Assembly: GCF_002776525.5 (NCBI RefSeq)
Contig: NC_045441.1
Location: 67,399,467 to 67,463,466 of the forward strand
Direction of reading: 5' to 3'
DNA length: 64,000 bases
DNA from: Piliocolobus tephrosceles
Taxonomy: Eukaryota; Chordata; Mammalia; Primates; Cercopithecidae
Shown: positions 1 to 12,782 of the stretch, in pieces
Layout of the letters: each line of letters starts with the position of its first letter
How positions within the stretch are numbered: position 1 is the first letter of the stretch
Made by a program: the position numbers and the translations under genes
The notes under the pieces: model-generated
Told to the model about the DNA's origin: nothing
Database searches by the model: none
The model's input: only the letters and a program-made list of their open reading frames with translations

Positions 1-469
1 TTGCACATGCACATTTACAGCAGCACATTTCGCAATTGCAAAATATGGAACCAGCCCAAATGCCCATCAAACTGTGGTATATAAAGAAACTGTAGTATAT
101 ATGTATGATGGAATACTACTCAGCCATAAAAAGGAATGAAGTAACATCATTTGCAGCAACGTGGATGAAATTGGAGACTATTATTCTAAGTGAAGTAACT
201 CAGGACTGGAAAACCAAACATTGCATGTTCTCATTCATATGAGAGCTAAGCTATGAGGATGAAAAGGCATAAGAATGGTATATTGGACTTTAGGGACTTG
301 GGGGAAAGGGTGCAGGGTGGCAAGGGATAAAAGACTACACACTGGGTATAGTGTACACTGCTTGGGTGATGGGTACACCAGAATCCCAGAAATCACCACT
401 AAAGAACTTATTCATGTAACAAAACACCACCTGTTCTCCAAAAACCTATTGAAATAAAAATAAAAGAGA
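1..469 (+). mobile_element. LINE-1 3' end (L1P-type), 5' cut by window edge
   Basis: This reads as the last part of L1 ORF2 followed by the 3'UTR and an A-rich tail (451-468). The cues are the phrase for a test-like C-terminal ORF2 segment (ggaatactactcagccataaaaa region at 110-135), the 'tgggtgatgggtacacc' 3'UTR stretch near 363-380, and the terminal 'attgaaataaaaataaaa'. The ORF2 reading is broken and inactive. The element's 5' portion lies outside the window. Family level (L1PA older members or L1PB) is from recognition only. Confidence 0.92.
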
Positions 470-494
470 TTTTTTTTTTTTTTTTTTTTTTTTT
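470..494. repeat. poly(T) tract of 25
   Basis: An uninterrupted run of 25 T follows directly on the A-rich tail of the preceding L1, so A-rich and T-rich strands are adjacent and could pair. It is a likely length-variable homopolymer. Confidence 0.9.
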
Positions 495-719
495 AAAAGG
501 AAGAGCTAAAGTGAGATACCCACAGCAAGCCATTGCCCTGGAAGAGAGCCAGAATTTCCCAAATCGGCAATATCCTTTTGGTTCCTGACAGAAGTAAATG
601 CAAGTCCTTTCTTCAAGAAAGCATTCCTAATTTGCCTTTAGAATTTCTGAGGGTTTAAACAAACATACAAACATACATAAATAATTAAAAGCTCATATTA
701 AAACATCAGAAAACACACA
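495..719. other. single-copy AT-rich spacer
   Basis: No repeat family, gene or RNA signature is recognised between the T tract and the next L1 fragment. Confidence 0.5.
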
Positions 720-1095
720 AAAAGGTCAGTAGCTGCAAGGGATTAGCAAAGAGAGAGGATTAAATCGGCAAAACAGAGGATTTGGGGGCAGTCAAAATAC
801 TCTGTATGATGCTATTTATAACATGTAATTAAACATTTGTCTAAACCTATAGAATTTACAATGCTGATGAGCTTGAACCCTAATGTAAACTATGAACTTT
901 TGATGATAATCATGTGTCAAAGTAGGTTCATCAGTTGTAACAAAGGTATCACTCTGGTAGGGGATGTTGATAATGAGGGAGGCTATGCATTTGTACTGGG
1001 CAGAGGGAGTATGGGAATTCTCTGTACTTCTGCTCAATTTTGCTGTGAACCTAAAACTGCTCTAAAAAAATAAAGTATATTTAAAAAATTAGCAA
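720..1095 (+). mobile_element. L1M 3' end (L1MB/L1MC-like)
   Basis: The 3'UTR of an old LINE-1 is recognised from 'ctctgtatgatgctat' (800-815), 'gaaccctaatgtaaactatg' (875-894) and the terminal 'gctgtgaacctaaaactgct' followed by an A-rich end. These are the hallmarks of the L1MB/L1MC 3' end. It is 5'-truncated and non-coding. Confidence 0.88.
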
Positions 1096-1187
1096 ACACA
1101 CAGTAAGGATATAGTAGTTATACCCTTAAAGATTTCATATGCTGAAATGAACACATAATAGAAAAAATAATATCTAAGTAGAAGTTG

Positions 1188-1335
1188 AACTTAGTGGTGC
1201 ATGCCTGATGTCCCAGCTGCTCAGGAGGCTGAGGCAGGAGGATTCTTTGAGCCCAGTATTTTGAGAACAACCTGGGCAACAAAGCAAGACCCCATCTCTA
1301 AAATAAATAAATAAATAAATAAATAAATAAATATT
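1188..1335 (+). mobile_element. Alu-related monomer (FLAM-like) with (AAAT)n tail
   Basis: About 110 bases resemble a single 7SL-derived Alu arm: 'cccagctgctcaggaggctg' followed by a diverged 'gagcccag..ttgagaacaacctgggcaac' and 'caagaccccatctct'. There is no second arm. The tail has become an (AAAT) microsatellite of about eight units at 1301-1333. An old free left monomer is the simplest reading. Confidence 0.75.
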
Positions 1336-1339
1336 TTAA

Positions 1340-3155
1340 AATATAAGATGGAACCACAAAAATGAACAACAAAAAATGGCGATATATAAAATGACCAGGC
1401 AGATTTGAAGTGGAATGATTTCAGACTTTTAGAATGGAAAATGCAATTTTTATAGCAGTTATTTAACAATTGAAAAAAAGTCTTAAAATAAGATCAGCTG
1501 CAGATCAGACAGCTGAAAAGAAAATCAAGAGTTACAATGTGTTGGGACATAACCAAAGGGAAATTAAGAATAAGAAGGACTAACATATTCATCGTCATCA
1601 TTCTGAAGGAGATAGTAGAGTCAGTGGAGGAGTAAGGACAGTAGACTATTTGAAGAAATAACCATTAACCCTTTTCCAGATGTTAGCAAAATATGTCACA
1701 GATATAGTATGCAAAATATTCAAGATGATTAATAAAGGAATTTATTCATGGATCCCTTGTAGTAAAACTACAGAAATCTTTAAGATAAAAAAAGAGAAAA
1801 ATATTAGAAGTGTCAGGAAAGAATAAAGAGATGACTAGAAAGGAGTTATAAGCAAATTTACAGAATACTTCTCAATGGCAGCAATGGAAACCATTTGGCA
1901 ATGGAAAAATCCACAGACCTTAGAGAAAAGTATCAATATAAAATTATATATAAAGTAAAATCATGTTTAAGAAAAATTCAAAAACACAAACATAAACTAA
2001 ATAATTATCAACTTATTCTTATAGAAATTTCTCAATGATATATTTCAAGAAAAAATGGGTACAGGGAAGTATCAGATGGAAGAGGGAATACTAAGCAAAT
2101 AAATGTTAAACAAGCTGTGAAATTTAACTATTGGTTATAACATAATAACTACATGTTTATCTTGTTCAGTTAAAACTGAGATCTAAAAATCTTGAAGTAG
2201 TACAATCTAAAGCAGAAAATTCCATTAGATTACACTAAAGTCCTTAGAGGAGGGTAAAGGTTTATTTGATTAAAATGATCACCTTACAATTTCTAGGGAA
2301 ATTAGTAAGAACATAGAAATAGATTGCCGAACTTCGTACCTAATACAGAGGGGAAAATCTAGTAAGGAAAAGAAATGTGAATGAGTAAAACCAAAATTTA
2401 AGTGGGGAAGATATAGAAAGTAATGACAATCATTTTTTTATAATAAAATATTGAGATTGTCAGTTTGCTTTCAAATATTTGATTATATTTTGTTTATAAT
2501 ACATAAATTTACAAAATAGGCAGGCTGAAAGAAGTGTGTGAAAAATAAAGACCAGGCTAATTAATACAATTACTGGTGTAGCAATTAGACAAAAAGGTTT
2601 TATAGCTAAAACAGCATGACAAAAGGGTATTAATATATATTAATGGAAGCTCAAATTCATTGGGAAGATATAACAATTCTAAACTGGTATGTGACTAATA
2701 ACATAGGTTCAAATCATATAAAAACCTGACAAATATACAAAAAGAATTTGAAAAATTCACTATCAGAGCATACAATTTAATGCAACTCTCTTCCTACTCA
2801 ACATATTAAACTCAAAAGAAGAAAGATTTTAATATTGGAAATATTTATCTTAATCCAAAAGTCCCATATAGACACTGCACTTAAATGAGAATATGTTTCT
2901 TAAAACACAGAGTACTTTACTAACATTGACTGCGGAATAGTCCATAGAGCAAGCCTCAGCAAACTTCAAAGCATACATTCCTATATTATAGCAAAGTTTA
3001 ATTATAAATCAATAAAATAAAATACTCTAAACATTTGGAAATTTAAACATACAATTCTTAATAAGTCAATAGCAAAGAAGAAATTACAGTGGAAATTATT
3101 CACAATTATTTAGACCATCAAAGTAACGAGACACTACAAATGACTCTCAGCCTTG
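1340..3155 (+). mobile_element. degraded L1M, ORF1 to mid ORF2
   Basis: A long, heavily mutated forward LINE-1. The segment near 1800-2110 resembles the C-terminal half of L1 ORF1, and 2560-3150 resembles the middle of ORF2 (aaatcaataaaataaaatac... aaacatttggaaatttaaac, near 3007-3050). No open frame survives. Boundaries are soft because divergence is high. It probably continues at 3670-4345 after the microsatellite and the Alu. Confidence 0.6.
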
Positions 3156-3157
3156 CC

Positions 3158-3272
3158 CTCTCTCTATATATACATTTATATATACACACACATATATACA
3201 CACTCTGTGTCTGTCTCTCTGTGTATATATATACACAAACACACATTCACATGCATGCATACATATATAAAA
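3158..3272. repeat. compound (TA)n/(CA)n/(TC) microsatellite
   Basis: Mixed TATA, ACAC and CTCT runs, such as 'tatatacacacacatatata' and 'gtctgtctctctgtgtatat', within the old L1M. Two overlapping open frames here (3089-3295 and 3153-3386) are translated microsatellite, not genes. Confidence 0.85.
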
Positions 3273-3361
3273 CTGACATTTCAGATCGTAGGTGAAAAGA
3301 TGATAATTGTATTAAATAAGAATTCAGTAAAAGGAGCTTCGACGTTTGTTATTTTTTGTTA

Positions 3362-3664
3362 TTATTTATTTACTTATTTATTTTGAGACAGAGTCTCCCT
3401 CTGTTGCCCAGACTGGAGTGCAGTGGCACTCTCAGCTCACTGTAACCTCTGCCTCCTGAGCTCAGGCAGTCCTCCCTCCTCAGCCTCCCAAGTAGCAGGG
3501 ACCACAGGCACACTCCACCACTCTCAGCTAATGTTTTGTACATTTGGTAGAGACAGGGTTTCACCAAGTGGCCCAGGTTGATCTCGAACTCATGAACTCA
3601 GGCAATCTGCTTGCCTCAGCCTCCCAAAGTGTTGGGATTACAGGCATGAACCACCGTGCCTGGC
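3362..3664 (-). mobile_element. Alu, full length
   Basis: A dimeric Alu in reverse: T-rich (TTTA) tail at 3361-3383, then 'gagacagagtctccctctgt', both arms, and the reversed 5' end 'accaccgtgcctggc'. A similar 'ttgttatt' rich flank on both sides (3346-3366 and 3670-3686) is a possible imperfect target-site duplication. It is inserted in the degraded L1M. Confidence 0.93.
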
Positions 3665-3669
3665 AGGCG

Positions 3670-4345
3670 CTTGTTATTGTTATTTATCCTTCTTGAAAAA
3701 ATAAACCAACAAAAAGGGAATTGGATCCTTGTATCGTACCATAGAAAACTCTTCAAAATATTAAGCATATCTATGTGGAAATTAGTACAAGAGAATATAT
3801 GAGAGGATCTTTATGACATTAAGATAGGAAGCATGTTTTTAAAAAGATATAAAATATCCCAATCCATAAAGTAAAAGGATGGTGCTGTATATTGACTAAA
3901 TAAAATCTGTACATATTAGTTAAGCTCATAACTAATTGAAAGGCACAATGAAGAGAATAAAAGAGAAGCCGCCACTTAGAAGATATTCTTTATAGTAATC
4001 AACAAAAGATTAGTATCTAGAACATGTAAAGATTTCCCACCAACCTATAGGAAAATAAATTTTTTAAAAAAACTAAAAGTATATTGGTCAAAAGACACAA
4101 ATAGGAAACTTGAAGGGCTATGAATGATAAATAATTTTAGGAATGCCATTCAAATCTAATTTTTAGAAATCAGAGAAATGCAAATAAAAACTGCAATATA
4201 TTAGCATTACATACCCACCTGCTTAGAAAACCTTAATTTGGACACATAAACTGTTGATAAGGACATGAATAAATAAGGATTCTCACACATTGCTAGTGGG
4301 GATATAAATTTGTACAACCACTTTGTCAAGTCTATATTCAATGTT
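3670..4345 (+). mobile_element. degraded L1M, 3' part of ORF2
   Basis: A continuation of forward old L1 sequence: 'gattagtatctagaacatgt' (4009-4028), 'agaaatgcaaataaaaactg' (4173-4192) and 'ttgctagtggggatataaat' (4290-4309) are typical of late ORF2. No open frame remains. Confidence 0.7.
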
Positions 4346-4551
4346 ATCTATATTGGTGTTTGTATTACTGTTAAATTATTTATTACATAAGTGTGTAATA
4401 TTCACTCTTTTTTCTATGGTATATTTTACAATGTGAGCTAAGATATTGAAGGATAAGCAGGAGTTAGCTAAATGAAAGTTGGAACCACACTTGTAAACAA
4501 ATATTTGCAGTAAACAAAGCCAATGACTGAAATTTATTATAAACATTTTTA

Positions 4552-4822
4552 TAATATATGAGCGATATACAAAATATTATATATAATATTATATAAATAC
4601 ATATAAAATATTATATATTATATTGTAATAAATATATTTTATATAGTTTATATTTTATATATATTTGTATATATAAAATATAAATATATATTTATATTAT
4701 ATAAAAATATATTTTATATATATTTGTATATTTACAATATTATATAATTTTATATATGTTTATAATATAATATTATATTATTATAATAAATACATTTTTT
4801 ATATAGCTCATATATTATATTA
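4552..4822. repeat. AT-rich low-complexity block
   Basis: About 270 bases are almost purely A and T. Repeating modules such as 'ttttatatatatttgtatat' occur twice (near 4650 and 4712) along with many self-complementary TATA runs. It has hairpin or cruciform potential. Confidence 0.9.
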
Positions 4823-5000
4823 CATCACTTAATCTTTTCAGCAGCCCAAAGAGGCAGGTAATAGTTTACTTACATTCCCAGATGAGGTAACAGAAACAAA
4901 GAAAGGTCAAGTAACTTGCCTAGGAATATACCACATTTAGGTAGTAAAACAAAAATGAGAACTCAGGTGGTCTGATTCCAGAGTCTAATCTGTTCACCTC
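4822..5000 (-). mobile_element. MIR SINE
   Basis: The reverse complement of the MIR body is recognisable: 'cccagatgaggtaacagaaa' (4878-4897), 'gtcaagtaacttgcc' and 'gtctgattccagagtctaat' (4970-4989). It is ancient and diverged. Confidence 0.85.
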
Positions 5001-5527
5001 CTCTTTTTGCCTCTCAAAGTAGTGCTCAGTCCCTATGCTACCAAAGTTTTCAACGGCTACACTAGAGAATGCAGAGTGTGTGAGCCATAGTGCATGCTTA
5101 GACAGTTCTTCTGAGTCTCTACCTGGAATATTTCTCTTCATCACAGGTTTATGGTTCTTATCCAACTAATGTCACAAAAATCTCTCCGTGTAAGACAATA
5201 CTGACTATATAAATATATAATTTCAGTGCCTAGGATTTTTTGTGGCTAAAGTATCTGCTTTCCAGTTTTATGATACCTTGGAAGATAATTAGTAATTATG
5301 TGGTTGTTTGGTGATCGTGAAATCAGAGTGAATGCAGATAGATATTATTGAGGGATACTCCATCCATGCCATCAATGAGCAGGTGAAAGATCTACTGATA
5401 GAGAACATCACTCCATTCACTGCAGTGCTTTTCAAAGTATCTGTGTATTGACAGAATTTTAGCTTCAAGGTCAAGTACTGAAAGAAACATTTGCTTATAC
5501 TCAAGGTTACATTTTCTGACTGTTCAT

Positions 5528-5592
5528 TCTCTATCTCTAGGACACAACGTAGAGCCTAGCATATGGTAGGTACTCCATAAATATGAACAAAC
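5528..5592 (+). mobile_element. L2 or MIR 3' tail fragment
   Basis: 'gagcctagcatatggtaggt' then 'actccataaatatgaac' matches the conserved tail shared by L2 and MIR. It is too short to assign to one of them. Confidence 0.6.
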
Positions 5593-7967
5593 ACCCATGC
5601 TCTTCCTCTTTTGTCATCCTATAGACTTTTGGATTTAATGGAGACTTGTCTCTCCATCTCTTCATCTATTGCTCTTTCTTTCAATAACACATTTTATTTT
5701 TTTTTCTAATGGGAACCATATCTTGATAATCAACTTCAATCTTTTTTAATAACAATCAAAATCCTGTTTTGCTTCCAGGTGCTCTGCCACTCTTACCTTG
5801 CATAGATGTACATGTAGCTGTCCTTCAAGCTTCCCAAGAACACACTAATGAATTTTCTTTTAAGATTTGGTAATTGTCATTCACCAAGTGGCCATGTTTT
5901 TCAAAGCTGTGCCTTAAAAATCATCCTATCCCTTTGGCAGCCAGAGTTATAGTGCTCCTTAGAGAACTGAAGAGGAAATGGAAAGGACTTTCATGGGACA
6001 AGGAAAAAGTTTGACAGAATGGCCATGGGTAGTTGAGAACACAGGGGACAAGATCAATGTGAGGTCTGGCTGGAAGCAGTAGAGCAGAGCTATGCATTCA
6101 GAAGAGAAATGGTGTTGAACCAGACAGACAGACATTTCTGGAAGCTTGGGGGCCCAGTTCTAGATCAGAGAGACTTTAGAAGCATTTTTAATACAATGCT
6201 TACTCCCTAGTTGACCTTCACAAATATTTGTCTCATAAATTCATGTTTTGATATGAATTGGAAAGTTAGACATGAAAGAAAGTGCATCACAATCAGGCAG
6301 AAACATTTAGAGGCATGGGGAAGCAGAGGAAAATGACACAGCATTTGACTCAGAGAATGCCCAAAATACCAAGAGTTGAAAAGTATGTTGTACATTATAT
6401 AGAATGAAACATAGTTCACTGGTACTTGTGGTTGGTAATGTGTGGTTACTTGACATCACAGGCAACCTGACCGACGCATAATGGGAACTGACTTCACAAG
6501 ATCAACCACAGGTCAACAGTGTAGTTTCATCTTCTAGGTTCCCAAACTTGTTCTTAGACAAAAGGGACACTTGTGTCTAAATTCTACATTGACTCTTTGA
6601 TCTGAATCAGGCTATTCTCAGCAGGTCCTTGCACCCCCACTATGAGAAAATGTATCCTTTACTGTGTTTGAATTCAAAGCAAAGTGAAATTTGAGTGATA
6701 AAAAATAAAAAGGCCCTTCCAGCCCCACAGTGATTTGAGATTCGTACTTTTCAGGCTACTACATGCCATAACTAAGTCAATATGTGATAAAACACACGGG
6801 CAAAATTCTTAAAAATATCTATTGTGCAAAGATGCTAACAAGAAAGATAAATGATCTATTTAAGACAACTGTGGCTAATCTATTAATAAAAATAAAGTTG
6901 GAAATTATTTTGATATAATTTTTGTTCTTAAACAAGAGATGTACTGTTGTGTTTGCCATTTAAAAAAACATTCATTAAAGTTGATACTAAAATCCCCTAT
7001 TTCCTGGCTTCTGCATCACTCTTAAATAATATAAAAAATAATATCCTTGTACTTTAATTTGTGGTTGAAAAAACTGTTTGACTCACTAAGGTTGAATGTC
7101 AGGCAATTTCATTTAATGTTCACTTTTAAAAGAGGAAAGGTGGAGAAAGATTTAGATGAAAAGTAGAGTGTATGACCTTAGAAATGTATTTATAAAGTCT
7201 GACTGCAGCAGCCAAAAATAATAACCATTGAACTTAGTGAATAATTTAAGGCCAATGAGCTAACAGTGATCTTTGCAATGGGATATTAATACGTAAATAT
7301 TTTAGTCAGCTTTTTCACACCCAGCATAAAAATCCCTTGTATTTTATCTACAATCTCATTCTAAGTGAAATTTCTAAGAGACTTTGTGTTCTCACTGAAG
7401 TCTTCATATACACATTCACACATTATAATTAAATGATTTTACTACGCAAATACATTCAAGAAAAAAGATTATATTTTCTAAAATATTCAGTGATAATACC
7501 TAAGGCCATGTTTCATTTCACACATTGGGACACTGTGATGACTAAATTTAGTTCCTTTATCTGGGTCTATTTGCTGTGACAGTGTAATTTGTCGAAGATT
7601 AGAACCATTTGCTTTTTAAACAACACCTAGCCTTAAAGAAATATTTCTAAAGTTGATCAACAGGTATAAATATTTCTGAACCTGCAAAACCTATTTGCTA
7701 CTCACACATCCATAGTATACAGATAAATATTCATGTAATTATATCCACATACAAATTAATATGGGTTGTTAATTCCTTTATGTTTATTTGATATTAATAA
7801 ACAAAACAATGACTCTAGTTTTCAGGCAAATGATCTATTTTTATCAATGTGTTTACTTGATAGTTACTTTAAGGTAGGAATATTTGATAGAAACTTAAGA
7901 TGAGTCTCTACTACTGTACATGGGAGAGTGGAAAAACAAACCTAGAAAAAGCATTACTGGGAAAAAG
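5593..7967. other. single-copy intergenic DNA
   Basis: I see no repeat family, exon-like open frame or RNA gene here. The open frame at 6207-6419 has no recognisable domain and is treated as chance. Confidence 0.5.
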
Positions 7968-8100
7968 TCTAGAGATTTAAATTGTGGCCCTGCTCAGTCA
8001 CAAATGGAGCAAGTTACTTCATCTGTCTCAAATCATTTTTCTCACCTTAGATGCAAAGATATCTCTGGATAATTTACAAGGTCTTTCAAATTGCAATCAT
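7968..8100 (+). mobile_element. MIR SINE fragment
   Basis: A diverged match to the MIR core: 'ggagcaagttacttcatctg' (8006-8025), followed by a 'tcaaatcatttttctcacct' equivalent of the 'cctcagtttcctcatct' segment. Confidence 0.6.
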
Positions 8101-8576
8101 GAATGAATAAACTGTGATGACAACCAAGTCCCCCCGAAAACTGTAAATGAATGGAACTTTGAAAATGCAATCATACTTTAATGGCTATTTAAACATAATG
8201 CGATGTAGACTATGAATTTTCATAGGCCATAAACATGGCCATATAGAAAATGCAACTGTCTTTATTTAAATCCATAACCAAATTAAGATCATAGAAGCCG
8301 AAGTAGAGGAAATGTTTTTATCAATGTAGAGTTTTTTCCATCAAACAGGTTTGTCTATGTCCATCCACATTTTTCTTACCTAAAAGAGAGCCCAGGTACT
8401 AGTTCAGAGAAGCACCTGCTGAGTTACCTTACCTAGAATTGCTTGAACTATTTACATCAGTTTCCTGGGATCCAGTTATTAGGTCCTTGTAGGTTACTAC
8501 CTTTTCCTTAGTCTACCCAACCTCTTCATGTCACCAGATCTCTTTGTTCCCTTTTGATTTCTTTCTCAGAGCCACA

Positions 8577-8640
8577 AATATATACATATATATAAAAATA
8601 TATATAATACATATATATCTATATATATATATATATATTT
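8577..8640. repeat. (TA)n microsatellite
   Basis: Alternating TA with a few interruptions, ending in a pure run of about 18 bases (8620-8638). The overlapping open frame 8544-8738 is largely translated TA repeat. Confidence 0.9.
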
Positions 8641-11600
8641 TCATAGTCTGCAGAGCTGTTTGGAAGCTACAGGAAAGCAGCATGTTCTATTTCAATCCCC
8701 CTCTGATTAGGTACACTAACCCTATGTCAAATCTATAGCTGTTGTACTGCATTTGAGTCCTGGGAACTCTGTAAGGCTTGTCATGAACCCTAGACTTCTT
8801 CTGGAAGTCAAAAAACAAGTTTCATTCCTTTCAGGATCCCAAATATGAGGATTCCATTTTCTATCCTCTTTGAAAACTTGAGCCTGGAGGGAAGAGAAAA
8901 TTAGAGGTCTCTTATCAAGGCCCTGCCATTGTCTAAGTTTTATTCTTCCCTTCAAACAGTCCTTTCTCTCTCAAGATGAGAAAATTTACTCTTTTCTGGG
9001 TAAGTGCAGCTTTCCATCTACTGTTTTACATCTCTTTTTATATCTTTCAGGTCTTAGCCTTTTGAACCTCAGAACTAGGTTCTTGTAAATCAAAGTGTTT
9101 CCTCTCAAAGGTATAGTATCTTTCTTGATTTTCAAAGATTGTTTTTGAATCCAAAATCAGATAATTTGACTTCTTACTTCTCTCTGGATTTCTGTGTGCC
9201 TTCCTTCTTTTCCTTTGTCTATGCACTATGCTGAATCATTGGAGGAGTCTGTGATAACCATGATCTATACTTCACACTTGTGTGACTCAGAAAAAGACAG
9301 TACCTCTGGGTGGATGCAATAGAAACCACACATCATCTGGCTAGACTGGCCTTCTATGTACAATGCTTGGCAATGGGACGCTAGCTTTTTTTATATATAT
9401 AAAAGAGTGAAGGATTTAATTTCTTAATAGTTTTAGTTACATAAGTCAGAAAATGGAAGTCCACTATCATATTTATTTCATTTTTTAAACATCATAGTAT
9501 CTATCATTTAGATTAATACATTGCCAAAAAATGAAAACTTTTATTATTCTGAGCAAATAAGGTCTGTGCATTTGCTGCTTAATTTTTAACAGTCAATTGT
9601 TACTTAGAATTAAAAGTTCATGTAGTCATATATATGAACAAATATTAGTGGTATTCCTTAGCTTTTAGCAAGGAAAAATTCCCTTCTTCCCAGTCATTGT
9701 GGCCACAGGATTTGTTTGGTGAGTGACTTGGTGAGTAGCATAGGGACCAGATTCCATTCCACTCAGATTCTTCAGTTCCTTTGTACAGGGCCCTATAACA
9801 CGGACATAAACTGCACTTTCAGAGATAAATACAATGCAAGAGGAAAAGCATTTCTAGCAATATTTTAGAAATTTATCCCGCTATCTATATTTGGTGAAGG
9901 TAAGGTAAGTTTCTTGTTATTAGAGCCCAGGTAGTAATATACAATTGTGATTTAGAACATGTTGTAAGAAATGTAAACTATGTCCCACTGAAAAATGAAG
10001 CCATAATTTATTTTAATGAATGCTCCCAGAAATAGGAAAATTTATACGAATTTTAAATTGTCAATTACTCAAATATGTTAAACAAATGCAGTCAAAATTT
10101 TAAGTGGTAGAAATAATATAATTTTCCTATCCTCTCTCATCATCTTCAATGTTTTAAATATTATTCTGGTTTAATTTGCTCACATTTGCAAAAACACATC
10201 TGCCAATACTTACTAGATAAGGAAAACATTTTTGTTATCTTTTAGTGTTTGTGGCATTAGTAACTGGGGTATATACATCATTAAGAATGTATTTAATATA
10301 ATTAAGTAAGGAATTCTGAAGCTAGATGCAAGCAATATTTACAACTCAGTATGAAGTTATACACCACATAAATATATCCCAGTCTCCTTTACTTTCATAA
10401 CGTACAGTTTTGAAAAATGACACATGGGCTTTAGAATATGCTCCTTGAGCGTGTGTCATTAGGAAAAATACTTAAACCAATGTATATAGATCAAAACAAT
10501 TTGTATAGAATTTTATTTCATTGATTATCAATCCACTTTATTTGAGCAGTAATGACTAAGATCAAAATCATTTTGCAAAAATGACTGTAAACCTGATAAA
10601 GTAGTAGCACTAGAGCACTGTGTTATATTGAAAGTATATGTAAAAAGTGAAAGTAAATCAATAATAATTATACCTCCCCAAATAAATTATATTTTCTTAT
10701 TAATACTGTGATTGTAAAAAATGTAGTATAGATGGATTTTTTAAAGAACACAATAATCTATTAATTAAATTTGTCAAAAGTATGTTATTCCACTAATTTT
10801 CAGAAGTCAACTTCAATTTTTAATAAGTGAGAGGAGGGCTTAGAAATAAAGCAGAAGACAACAATTAAATAAAAATGAGAGGTTTAAAAATTATTTTGCT
10901 AGTGTTCTAACTTTTTTCACAATTAGTGAATGAATAAAATATGTTAAGCAAGGCATTAATTATAGGATATAAAGATACATCAGCATGTGATTCTATTGAA
11001 GACATATTAAATAACTCAAGAAGTGGATTAGTATCTGTAAACTTCTTGAAAATTTCTAAACCATCTATTTCTGCATCCTTACTAGCATTGATCGCAATCA
11101 GTTGAATCAGTAGTTTATGTTCATTTCCTTTCATTTGCTATTATTTTACACAGGGGAATATTTGCATTTGCATTGTATTCCTGACATAAGTAAAACCCAT
11201 TTCAAAATTCATACCTGCTTTAATGTACTAGTATATTTGTATGCAATTACGTCCTCTAATAAGTCGTCATTGTACAGGAATGTTGACTCTAAGAATCTTA
11301 TTTTAACAATCCAACAATAGTTATTTTAAAAGAGCAATAGATAAATAAAAGAACTAAAAGTGAAACCTGGCAGTTAAAAAGAATTGTACTACTTTTTACC
11401 TAAATATTAATCTCTAGGGAGAAAAAGAAAAATGGAGAAACTATAGATTAAGAAGTGCATTAAGGGATTCATTAAAAAGGCATTTAGTGAAACAACCAGA
11501 ATCTCAAACACAAAACCACTCAATAATTCTAGTCTTGCTGCCTGGTCTAATGTAATGCTGTAGATGAGACTGAGGTGACGGGGAGGAAGTGTCTACACCA

Positions 11601-12772
11601 CATGTTGAGCAAAATGAAAGGACCTAAGCTTCCCTGGCTTTCATTTAGTAACTTCCTGAGCAGAGTAGACATTTGTTATTCGAATCAACTGTTCTATTAA
11701 AATTATTTTCTTCATAGTTTTTGTTTTTATATCTGATGGAGGTATCATTTTTTGTACATGAAATATAAAGGAGTTAAATGCTTTGTGGCTAATTAAAGTA
11801 CACATTTGTTGTTTTAGGTTCCTGGAGATAGATTTTTTTTTTCTTTTCTTTTCTTTTTTTTTAGTGTCAAAGTGCTGTCTATCATAAAGCTAAGTAAAAG
11901 TTACTCTGTTTTGATGGAAAGTTATTATTTTTAAAGTGCATATATACTGCTAGTGAAAATAAATACATTCTTATTATCCAGTCTAATTTACAACATTGCA
12001 AAGCTTAGTTCATATTTTTGAGTTGAATGGTTCATATAAAGAAATGTACTCATCTTTTTTTCAATCCCTGTTTTGTATAGAATTAACAAACATAACAACA
12101 TTCACACTAGGAGTCTTAAGATTTACAATTGAATATTTTGCATTGCTCATTTTGAACATGTTTGTCTATTCTATCAGATTGAAGAGTAACTTGTGAGATA
12201 AACGGGCAAGCCTAGATAACCTTGATATCCATCTAACTCATCCAACTACTTCTCAAACTCTAGTGGGACACCAAGTCCCTACTTTGAACATACCTAATCA
12301 TAAGTAAATTTATTTTCTTATGCTGCAAAATAATCTGAAATTTCATGCAATGAATCTTGTTCTTTCCCTTGGAGTCTCAAATCCCCTTTTCAAACAGCAT
12401 ATTTTTAGGAGTTTCAAAACAACTTTTGCATCCCCTAGAAATGGTTTCTTGATCAGGCTAAATATTCCCCATTTTTTCAAACTTTCCTGATATAGAATTA
12501 TTTTTTTTAATTTTCTTCATTATCCACTATACCTGCCACCATCATTGTTCACTACACTTGCTCTCCTTTATTATGTGTGTTATCAGAAATATGTAGATGG
12601 GATATTTTAATTGTGCATTATGATATCAAGTATAATATCAATTTCATTTTCTAGCTTCCTCATTATAATTCAGAGCATTGTTGCATTGTAATGTGATTTT
12701 CTGCAGTGCTATCATTCAGATGGGTTACTATGAACTTTCTAAAACCCCTCTTTTTTATAAATTATAACTAAA
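8641..12772. other. single-copy intergenic DNA
   Basis: About 4 kb of AT-rich DNA without any repeat I can recognise, apart from a T/C-rich tract at 11829-11863. Short open frames (10907-11134, 11117-11320, 11996-12196) show no domain, no signal peptide pattern and no splice context that I can support. Confidence 0.5.
11829..11863. repeat. (TTTTC)n-like pyrimidine tract
   Basis: A T/C-only tract with repeated 'cttttcttttctttt' units. Confidence 0.8.
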
Positions 12773-12782
12773 CCATTTATCT

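Noticed and set aside
1301..1333. AAAT array as a possible CRISPR-like or satellite array
   Set aside because: It is a simple SINE tail microsatellite with no spacers.
3089..3386. Small hydrophobic open frames
   Set aside because: They are translated TA/CA/TC microsatellite.
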